From an uncultured Collinsella sp. (GTDB taxonomy: Bacteria > Actinomycetota > Coriobacteriia > Coriobacteriales > Coriobacteriaceae): a DNA stretch of 8,748 bases. A program made the position numbers and the translations under genes. Of the stretch, positions 1 through 3,724 are shown one piece after another. The notes beneath the pieces are model-generated. The model was not told the DNA's origin. It did not search any database and worked only from the letters and a program-made list of their open reading frames with translations. The DNA lies in contig CABQHT010000070.1 of NCBI GenBank assembly GCA_902464035.1, positions 1 to 8,748 on the forward strand, read 5' to 3'. The number at the start of each line of letters is the position of its first letter. The first letter of the stretch is position 1.

Positions 1-11
1 GGATATGCCAT
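1..11 (-). CDS. First codons of a gene leaving the window
   Basis: On the minus strand an ATG at 11-9 is followed by GCA TAT (M-A-Y) and then the window ends. A GGAGG Shine-Dalgarno at 23-19 sits 7 bases before it, the best spacing possible, and overlaps the last codons of the cysteine-peptidase-like gene. This looks like the next gene of the same minus-strand operon. Nothing can be said about its function. Confidence 0.55.
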
Positions 12-13
12 GT

Positions 14-397
14 TCATTCCTCCGTTTCTTTTACCCAGTAATAAAGCGGGATTTCATTCTCGCTGTTCCAACTGTCATATATCGTCCCGTCCTGAACGCA
101 CACTACATGGCCGGAGAGGGCGAGGATATACGTCCCACGCGGGTGCTCATCGGCAAACTTGCCAACCGTGTAGCAGTCCGGGCAAGTGTCCGGTATGATA
201 TAACGCCGATAGCCCAAAGACCGCAGATACGCGCCCCAACAGGCGTTTGCATTGGGCAAGTCTCCGTCTAAGTACCCCTGTATGCACAGAGCCAAATAAA
301 CCTCGCCCCAGTCCTTCCCCGTCGCCTTGCAGATCGCGCGCACGGTGCAATCGGACACGTTGCGCCCGTTGGGATTTGGGTTGAAATAGCTATACAT
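14..397 (-). CDS. Small phage papain/C39-like cysteine-peptidase-fold protein
   Basis: 127 residues with no signal peptide or membrane segment. I see a papain/C39-like arrangement: Cys17 in SDCTVRAI at the start of a helix, His97 in LSGHVVCVQDG, and Asp108 in YDSW, in the Cys...His...Asp order of that superfamily. The N-terminal FNPNPNGRNVSDC and the TCPDCYTV segment are typical of small proteins of unknown function that I associate with Firmicutes phages. The frame stays open to a TTG at 412, but I chose the ATG at 397 because GGAG lies 7 bases upstream and the start overlaps the stop of the preceding small ORF. Peptidase activity is inferred from the triad pattern only; it could be an inactive or transglutaminase-like member. 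Cytoplasmic location and a late-operon role are inferred. It is followed almost at once by another gene start. Confidence 0.75.
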   Translation of the reverse strand: MYSYFNPNPNGRNVSDCTVRAICKATGKDWGEVYLALCIQGYLDGDLPNANACWGAYLRSLGYRRYIIPDTCPDCYTVGKFADEHPRGTYILALSGHVVCVQDGTIYDSWNSENEIPLYYWVKETEE

Positions 398-512
398 GGA
401 ACATCTCCGCAAAGTATACGTATGTTCTCAGCTCGTCGGGGTCAGGAAAAAGCGCGAGAATGTCCATCGCCATTTGCTCGGTAAACCCACAAGCCAAAAG
501 TCGTTCGTACAT
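390..512 (-). CDS. 40-residue hypothetical phage protein
   Basis: A short ORF starting at the ATG at 512, sequence MYERLLACGFTEQMAMDILA and then an acidic FPDPDELRTYVYFAEMFHV. It is preceded by AAGGAAGAAGG with 8 bases to the ATG, and its TAG stop (392-390) overlaps the ATG of the cysteine-peptidase-like gene (397-395) by 8 bases, a translational-coupling arrangement. The sequence reads as two or three amphipathic helices, with sensible coding composition. In the same frame a GTG two codons upstream is an alternative start. No function is recognised. The SD, the overlap and the plausible helical sequence make it more likely real than chance. Confidence 0.6.
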   Translation of the reverse strand: MYERLLACGFTEQMAMDILALFPDPDELRTYVYFAEMFHV

Positions 513-569
513 CTCGCGCACCTTCTTCCTTATTCTGTTTTTATGATGCCATAAAAGGCTGGACTTAAA

Positions 570-597
570 TGGTCAGTCTTTGGTCATCGTTTGGTCA
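570..597. repeat. Three TGGTCA direct repeats, 11-bp period
   Basis: TGGTCA occurs at 570-575, 581-586 and 592-597, each start exactly 11 bp after the last, with unrelated bases between. On the minus strand they read TGACCA. They lie in the intergenic region between divergent genes, ending about 31 bp upstream of the -35 box of the rightward promoter. One-helical-turn spacing puts all copies on the same DNA face, as in activator or repressor arrays. The protein that binds is unknown. A role in the leftward promoter, which I cannot place, is equally possible. Confidence 0.6.
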
Positions 598-603
598 AAA
601 AAT

Positions 604-615
604 ATTTTGCAAAAT
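604..615. promoter_or_regulatory. AT-rich stretch with ATTTTGCAAAAT palindrome (UP-like)
   Basis: ATTTTGCAAAAT is a perfect 12-bp palindrome inside a strongly AT-rich stretch (about 597-628) immediately upstream of the -35 box. A- and T-tracts in this position resemble an UP element, and the palindrome could also be an operator half. No function is shown; it is listed because it stands out from the GC-rich surroundings. Confidence 0.35.
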
Positions 616-628
616 TTCAAAAAAGCTC

Positions 629-657
629 TTGACTGCGCGCTAATATTAGCGTACAAT
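629..657 (+). promoter_or_regulatory. Sigma-70-type promoter for the rightward two-gene cassette
   Basis: The -35 box TTGACT (629-634) and -10 box TACAAT (652-657) are separated by exactly 17 bp, each one mismatch from consensus. Transcription would start near 664, giving a leader of about 35 bases before the ATG at 699. The upstream AT tracts should strengthen it. It is the only near-consensus promoter I found in the window, and it drives genes opposite to all the late genes. Confidence 0.85.
638..651. promoter_or_regulatory. Operator-like palindrome in the promoter spacer
   Basis: CGCTAATATTAGCG is a perfect 14-bp inverted repeat filling the 17-bp spacer between the -35 and -10 boxes. A dimer bound here would block RNA polymerase. 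The natural candidate is the XRE-type HTH protein encoded second in the cassette, giving negative autoregulation; this link is inference from position. Confidence 0.75.
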
Positions 658-679
658 AGAAACATAAACAAGAGGGAAA

Positions 680-690
680 CTCCCGGGAGG
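680..690 (+). promoter_or_regulatory. Ribosome site inside palindromic leader sequence
   Basis: The Shine-Dalgarno GGGAGG (685-690) lies 8 bases before the ATG at 699. It overlaps a perfect 10-bp palindrome CTCCCGGGAG (680-689), and TCCC (681-684) can also pair with GGGA at 674-677 across a 3-base loop. It could be a second operator or a weak RNA switch controlling access to the ribosome site; it may also be chance. Confidence 0.4.
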
Positions 691-698
691 AAATAGCC

Positions 699-959
699 AT
701 GAAGTACACGTATCGAATGTTTGAAGACAACGCTGGCGGCCTGCATCTTGCCATTTTGAACGAAGACGGCGAATGCGTTTATTATCTGAGTGACTTTGAT
801 CGCGGCCTCGTGCTCGACACGCTGGCTGCTCTCAAAGATGGCAGTGACCCCATTGCGGACGGCTGGGATGGTGGCGAAGAAAACCCCGCTGCTTGTCTTC
901 GCGAGATTGTCGATCTGGTTGACGCCGGTAACGGCGGCGCGGAAGAGCTTGACGCTTGA
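699..959 (+). CDS. Acidic 86-residue cassette protein, unknown function
   Basis: First gene of the rightward cassette, with a good GGGAGG site and its own promoter. The protein is strongly acidic: I count about 20 Asp/Glu against 5 Lys/Arg. It has no signal peptide, no membrane segment and two Cys. The N-terminal part (MKYTYRMFEDNAGGLHLAIL, then a second strand) reads as a beta hairpin followed by a helix near 32-46; the DPIADGWDGG motif lies near 50-59 and a second helix near 66-76. The first 40 residues faintly recall HicB-like folds, but the usual HicB signature is absent. I do not recognise a characterised family. Given the small acidic product, the repressible promoter and the downstream HTH gene, it may be a phage accessory (moron) protein such as an anti-defence or DNA-mimic protein; this is inference only. 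Confidence 0.8.
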   Translation: MKYTYRMFEDNAGGLHLAILNEDGECVYYLSDFDRGLVLDTLAALKDGSDPIADGWDGGEENPAACLREIVDLVDAGNGGAEELDA

Positions 960-967
960 GGTGGACT

Positions 968-1249
968 ATGGGGAAGAAATATCCGGACTGCCAGTTTGCA
1001 GAAAGCAATTGCACTGCCTGCTCGCTGGTCAATTACGGGCGAGACTGCCATAACCGCCCGATCTCAAAACTCGAATGGTCGCGCCGCATGGCAGGCCTCA
1101 CGCAAACCGACCTCGCTGTCAAATCCGGCGTGAACCGCCGCCAGATTCAGCGCGTGGAAATGGGAGACGCCGACGCCGGTAATTTAACCGCAAGAAACCT
1201 GATCGCCATTGCCGACGTTCTCGGCGTGAATCCAAAAGACCTTATATAA
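968..1249 (+). CDS. XRE-family HTH regulator with Cys-rich N-terminus
   Basis: 93 residues. Residues about 36-92 form an XRE/Cro-C1-type helix-turn-helix domain: LEWSRRMAGLTQTDLAVKSG, then recognition helix VNRRQIQRVEMG and the closing LTARNLIAIADVLGVNP. The first 35 residues carry four cysteines (C8, C15, C18, C27), a possible metal- or redox-binding knuckle unusual for so small a regulator. I chose the ATG at 968; a TTG at 956 is in frame, but GAGG at 958-961 fits the ATG. It starts 8 bases after the acidic protein's stop, so the two are one operon, and a strong terminator follows 6 bases after its own stop. It probably binds the palindrome in the cassette promoter and represses both genes, as Aca proteins do in anti-CRISPR operons or antitoxins in HTH-type toxin-antitoxin pairs. 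Confidence 0.85.
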   Translation: MGKKYPDCQFAESNCTACSLVNYGRDCHNRPISKLEWSRRMAGLTQTDLAVKSGVNRRQIQRVEMGDADAGNLTARNLIAIADVLGVNPKDLI

Positions 1250-1255
1250 CCGCAA

Positions 1256-1289
1256 AAAGAGAGCACCGATTAACCTCGGTGCTCTCTTT
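1256..1289. terminator. Strong bidirectional intrinsic terminator
   Basis: A perfect 14-bp stem: left arm AAAGAGAGCACCGA (1256-1269), loop TTAACC (1270-1275), right arm TCGGTGCTCTCTTT (1276-1289). A-rich bases (1254-1258) on the left and TTT on the right give U-tracts in either direction. It ends the rightward cassette and also the leftward late operon. The stop codon of the leftward HTH gene lies in the loop and its last four codons lie in the right arm. Confidence 0.9.
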
Positions 1290-1515
1290 GTCCGTCTGCT
1301 ATTTTTTGATATGCTCGCCTGCGGCAGCGGTTGACCGCCTCCGGCGACAGGTGCAGCGCCTCGCACACTTGCGCGTAGCTTTTCCGCCGCACGTCGCACT
1401 CAATGATGCACGCTGCTTCGTCAGGTGGCAACTCTAAGGACAAGATATATTCGACGGCTCGCCGTGGAGCCATCGCGGATAACTCCGCCCGGATACGCTT
1501 GTGCTGACTGTCCAT
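1270..1515 (-). CDS. Sigma-region-4-like HTH protein, last gene of late operon
   Basis: 81 residues, basic C-terminus. Residues 45-72 (KSYAQVCEALHLSPEAVNRC plus RRRAYQKIA) match the helix-turn-helix of sigma-70 region 4 and related phage regulators. The preceding ELPPDEAACIIECDVRRKS is the usual lead-in helix. Such proteins probably bind DNA and control phage transcription; its target is unknown. The start is uncertain: the ATG at 1515 has no Shine-Dalgarno, while a strong AAGGAAGGAG (1574-1565) lies 49 bases upstream with no usable in-frame start after it. The frame is open back to a TAA at 1575-1573 and reads a plausible KRLCKPYTG just before the ATG, so the natural N-terminus may be longer, shifted or damaged. 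The 3' end is embedded in the terminator stem. Confidence 0.75.
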   Translation of the reverse strand: MDSQHKRIRAELSAMAPRRAVEYILSLELPPDEAACIIECDVRRKSYAQVCEALHLSPEAVNRCRRRAYQKIADGQREHRG

Positions 1516-1600
1516 GCCCGTGTAGGGCTTGCAGAGGCGCTTGCGCGTGGGCTTTCGCCGCCCGCTCCTTCCTTACTTTTTCAACCGCTCCAAATCCGGT

Positions 1601-2176
1601 TTACTTCATTGTTGCGAGTTTTCTGATAAGATCCTCGCCGTACTTGTAAACGGCGAGGTAGTCCAGCGTGCGATCCTCGAGACCCGCGCGCTTTTTGAGC
1701 ATTTCGCGGTAACTCGCCTCATACTTCGGGCGGTATGCGCCCAACACGAGCGACAGCTTGCGCTTGCGGCGGTACACCCCGTCGCCGTTGGCCTGACTGC
1801 CCGCCGTGCCGCTCGATGTATTGCCCTCAATAGCTGTTACATACTGACCGCTTACGCTCTCGCAGATGCCCGTATGGTCGGTCTTGACCTTCGTGTTGGG
1901 AAAGTCATAGATGAGCACGTCGCCCGGCTGATAGCCGGACGTGACCCACTGCCCGTGAGCCTTGGCGTAGTTCATCAGCTCGCCGCAGCTCGCGGTCTTC
2001 CCGCCGCCGTAAAAGAGCTGCTTGTCCACCTGCTGAAAGCACCACCACACGAACTGCATACACCAGTACACGCCGTCCAGGCCGTATGCCTTGCCGTACT
2101 TCTGGCGGTTGCCCGGCTGTTCCACCGTGCCGATCTCCTTCTTAGCGACGGTGAGGATGTCTTCTGCTCTCGCCAT
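1601..2176 (-). CDS. CHAP-domain endolysin
   Basis: 191 residues that should cleave host peptidoglycan (amidase or endopeptidase) at the end of infection. Residues 1-150 form a CHAP/NlpC-P60-type domain. Cys39 in GVYWCMQFVWWC is the nucleophile, His101 in TDHTGI the base, and Glu117/Asn119 in AIEGNT complete the site. GYQPGDVLIYD is the usual strand before the His. There is no signal peptide, so export depends on the holin encoded just upstream. Residues 153-191 form a helical tail (LEDRTLDYLAVYKYGEDLIR) that is common behind such catalytic domains and may help wall binding; I see no LysM or SH3b repeats. The start at 2176 follows the holin stop by 3 bases, with AAGGGGG inside the holin's end as ribosome site. 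Which bond it cuts cannot be told from sequence. Confidence 0.92.
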   Translation of the reverse strand: MARAEDILTVAKKEIGTVEQPGNRQKYGKAYGLDGVYWCMQFVWWCFQQVDKQLFYGGGKTASCGELMNYAKAHGQWVTSGYQPGDVLIYDFPNTKVKTDHTGICESVSGQYVTAIEGNTSSGTAGSQANGDGVYRRKRKLSLVLGAYRPKYEASYREMLKKRAGLEDRTLDYLAVYKYGEDLIRKLATMK

Positions 2177-2179
2177 GCC

Positions 2180-2380
2180 TTACGCCCCCTTGTCGATCGC
2201 GTCCTGCGTCTTCTGGCTCTGCGTGCCGAAGTAGAACGCGATGATGACCGCGTAGATGGTCATAAAGTCCTGCGAGATGTTGCCCGTCACCGCCATGTAA
2301 GCGAAAACGCCCGTCAGCACCAGCGTCACGAGGCTTTTGACGCTCATCAGGTTTGCCAGTCTCTTACGAATCAGTTCCAT
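2180..2380 (-). CDS. Phage holin, two membrane segments
   Basis: 66 residues with two hydrophobic segments, about 16-33 (SLVTLVLTGVFAYMAVTG) and 37-53 (QDFMTIYAVIIAFYFGT). They are preceded by a basic MELIRKRLAN and followed by a short charged tail (QSQKTQDAIDKGA). Size, topology and position directly before the endolysin fit a small holin that opens the cytoplasmic membrane so that the signal-less CHAP enzyme can reach the wall. The ATG at 2380 has AAAGGAG 8 bases upstream, and the gene start overlaps the end of the preceding membrane-protein gene by 17 bases. Holin families are defined by topology more than sequence, so the exact family is not assigned. Confidence 0.85.
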   Translation of the reverse strand: MELIRKRLANLMSVKSLVTLVLTGVFAYMAVTGNISQDFMTIYAVIIAFYFGTQSQKTQDAIDKGA

Positions 2381-2606
2381 TGTCCTTCTCCTTTCGTCCC
2401 GATAGTTTGTCCGCGATGGCGACGCCCGCCGTCATCACGTCTACAATGCCGCCCACTCCCAGCACATAGGGGAACATGGAATCCCATTGCCACCCCTTGA
2501 TGCTGTAGAATACGACGGTATACACGATAAACACGCTCATGAACATGGCGACCGCGCAGAGGATGCGGTTGCGTGTTTTGAGCTTTTTTGTGCGCTTGGC
2601 GCTCAC
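2364..2606 (-). CDS. 80-residue two-TM lysis-module protein
   Basis: A very basic N-terminus (SAKRTKKLKTRNR) is followed by two predicted membrane segments, about 15-36 (ILCAVAMFMSVFIVYTVVFY) and 44-66 (MFPYVLGVGGIVDVMTAGVA), and a charged tail. I chose the GTG at 2606: AAGGTGG lies 8 bases upstream and the GTG overlaps the TGA of the preceding 40-residue ORF by four bases (GTGA). A longer frame extends upstream but would run through that ORF. Position next to the holin suggests an antiholin, second holin or pinholin-like accessory; this is inferred from topology only. Its stop lies inside the holin gene. Confidence 0.75.
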   Translation of the reverse strand: MSAKRTKKLKTRNRILCAVAMFMSVFIVYTVVFYSIKGWQWDSMFPYVLGVGGIVDVMTAGVAIADKLSGRKEKDNGTDS

Positions 2607-2725
2607 AATATGCACCACCTTACCAATGCAATGACGGCCTTGATGACCACGGCGATCACAGCCGCCGTGGTCAACGACAGGCCCGCAATGCATACCAGCA
2701 TTTTCAAATACTCATAAGGGTCTAT
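2603..2725 (-). CDS. 40-residue one-TM protein, probable ATA start
   Basis: The frame reads (I)DPYEYLKMLVCIAGLSLT followed by a long hydrophobic segment (TAAVIAVVIKAVIALVRWCI), so it is a single-span membrane protein with an acidic outer end and an Arg near the C-terminus. The best ribosome site, GGAGG at 2737-2733, lies exactly 7 bases before an ATA codon (2725-2723) that overlaps the TAG stop of the upstream gene. There is no ATG, GTG or TTG at that spot. Fallback starts are the TTG at 2707 and the ATG at 2701 (32 residues), which lack a good ribosome site. The stop TGA overlaps the GTG of the next gene. The tight overlaps on both sides and the clean membrane span support a real gene of unknown function, possibly lysis-related. 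Confidence 0.6.
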   Translation of the reverse strand: MDPYEYLKMLVCIAGLSLTTAAVIAVVIKAVIALVRWCIL

Positions 2726-3027
2726 GTCCTGACCTCCCACTCGTCGATCTCGGACTTGATTTTGTCGATAAAACTGTTGCCGCCCAGCGCCTTATACCCC
2801 CTGTAGAGGTACAAAAAGTCCTCAAGCTCATACTGCCGGATGAACTTGTCCTCTCTGTGCCGGTAGTATGTGTGCAGCATGTCGTGCCGCAGCTCGCATT
2901 TGAGCGCGTCCGTCAGCTTGTCAAAGCCGAGGATTTTGTTGCGCAGCGGCTCGATGAGCAGCGCCAGCGCGCCCACAATGACCGTGATCTCCGAGCACAC
3001 CGACGCGACCCTTGCCAAGTCTCCCAT
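2722..3027 (-). CDS. Membrane-anchored phage lysis-region protein, 101 aa
   Basis: One N-terminal hydrophobic segment (about 7-26, VASVCSEITVIVGALALLIE) is followed by a charged helical domain rich in Tyr, His and Arg (LRHDMLHTYYRHREDKFIRQ), ending in YLYRGYKALGGNSFIDKIKS. The LYxxYKALGGNSFxDK motif is one I recognise from small proteins encoded next to phage holins, but no biochemical function is known to me. Topology suggests an N-out or N-in anchor with a soluble C-terminal domain. The ATG at 3027 has AAAGG 9 bases upstream. The stop TAG overlaps the ATA start of the following small ORF. A regulator of holin timing is a reasonable guess only. Confidence 0.75.
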   Translation of the reverse strand: MGDLARVASVCSEITVIVGALALLIEPLRNKILGFDKLTDALKCELRHDMLHTYYRHREDKFIRQYELEDFLYLYRGYKALGGNSFIDKIKSEIDEWEVRT

Positions 3028-3048
3028 ATCCCGTTCCCTTTCTCCGTC

Positions 3049-3345
3049 TTATTCCCACTCTACCCACTCGCCCATCCAGACGTAGATTTTTCCGTCCTTG
3101 CGGTAGTAGGCGTTGTTGATGAGCGGCACGCCCTCGGTGTACTCGATGGGATTGTCTTTCGTGCCGGTCGGATTTTCCTGCGCAACGTACTCCTTGCGCA
3201 CGGCCACGTCGTTGACCGTGTAGACCTTCCAGTCGTAGCCCAGCTTGTCGCTCTGCTCCTGCGTCACGGCGATGCCGCCTGCGGCCTGCACCATTTTGCC
3301 GTCCTTGATTGCGCCCTTAATGGCGTTCAGCTTTTCAGTTTGCAT
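3049..3345 (-). CDS. Small tail-associated protein with aromatic C-terminus
   Basis: 98 residues. The N-terminal 20 residues form a helix (MQTEKLNAIKGAIKDGKMVQ). A beta-rich middle part follows, then residues 64-98 (DNPIEYTEGVPLINNAYYRK, then YVWMGEWVEWE) with W90, W94 and W97 close together. This ending resembles small aromatic carbohydrate-binding modules found on tail and lysis proteins, but the match is by eye. The frame is open further upstream; I chose the ATG at 3345 because GAGGAGG is 6 bases before it. The start overlaps the end of the previous gene by 11 bases. Position between the receptor protein and the lysis genes fits a tail-tip or fibre accessory. Confidence 0.75.
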   Translation of the reverse strand: MQTEKLNAIKGAIKDGKMVQAAGGIAVTQEQSDKLGYDWKVYTVNDVAVRKEYVAQENPTGTKDNPIEYTEGVPLINNAYYRKDGKIYVWMGEWVEWE

Positions 3346-3712
3346 CGTATGCCTCCTCAATTTCCGCAAGCTGCGCCCGCAGTGTTTCCGCCTCCGTGGG
3401 CTTGCCCATCTTGATAGATACCGTGCCGTCGCGGTGGTCAGTGATGGCCCCACTTAAGCTGTATTCGCTGTTGTCCCACTCGTTGACGACCTCCTTGGTC
3501 TCGCCCGTTGGATTGCCGTCGTTGTCGAGCTTGTTCACTGTCTCGCGCTGGACGATGCTCCACGGCGTGTTGTCGGGCAGCAGCGTCGCGACCTCGGTGG
3601 TGGTCATCGTGAGCGTGATGATCTTGGTGTCGCGCTCGCCCCACGAGCGGTCTTTGGGGTTGCCGTTGATCTCTGCGGGGTATTCGGTGTTGTTGACTTT
3701 GATGTAGGTCAT
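3335..3712 (-). CDS. Tail/baseplate-associated hypothetical protein, 125 aa
   Basis: Starts MTYIKVNNTEYPAEINGNPK DRSW, mostly beta strand by pattern, with a TDHRDGTVSIKMGKPTEAET motif near 91-110 and a short helical end (RAQLAEIEEAYDAN). The N-terminal 'KVNNTEYPAEI' and the 'DHRDGTVSIKMG' elements are ones I associate with small proteins following tail-fibre genes in Firmicutes phages; their role is unknown. There is no signal peptide or membrane span. The ribosome site AAAGGAG is 7 bases before the ATG and overlaps the stop of the receptor-protein gene, so translation may be coupled. It could be a fibre chaperone or a baseplate component. Confidence 0.75.
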   Translation of the reverse strand: MTYIKVNNTEYPAEINGNPKDRSWGERDTKIITLTMTTTEVATLLPDNTPWSIVQRETVNKLDNDGNPTGETKEVVNEWDNSEYSLSGAITDHRDGTVSIKMGKPTEAETLRAQLAEIEEAYDAN

Positions 3713-3724
3713 AAAATCACTCCT

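Noticed and set aside
513..628. Leftward promoter for the 40-aa and cysteine-peptidase-like genes
   Set aside because: TTGACC on the minus strand (598-593) could be a -35 box, but no acceptable -10 box occurs 16-18 bp downstream, so no promoter is called.
699..959. HicB-type antitoxin assignment for the acidic protein
   Set aside because: Only a loose beta-hairpin/helix resemblance at the N-terminus. The usual HicB signature and a HicA-like neighbour with its His are absent.
1529..2500. Rightward open frame of 323 codons opposite the endolysin and holin
   Set aside because: It is the mirror of conserved lysis genes with no plausible domain, an effect of high third-position GC.
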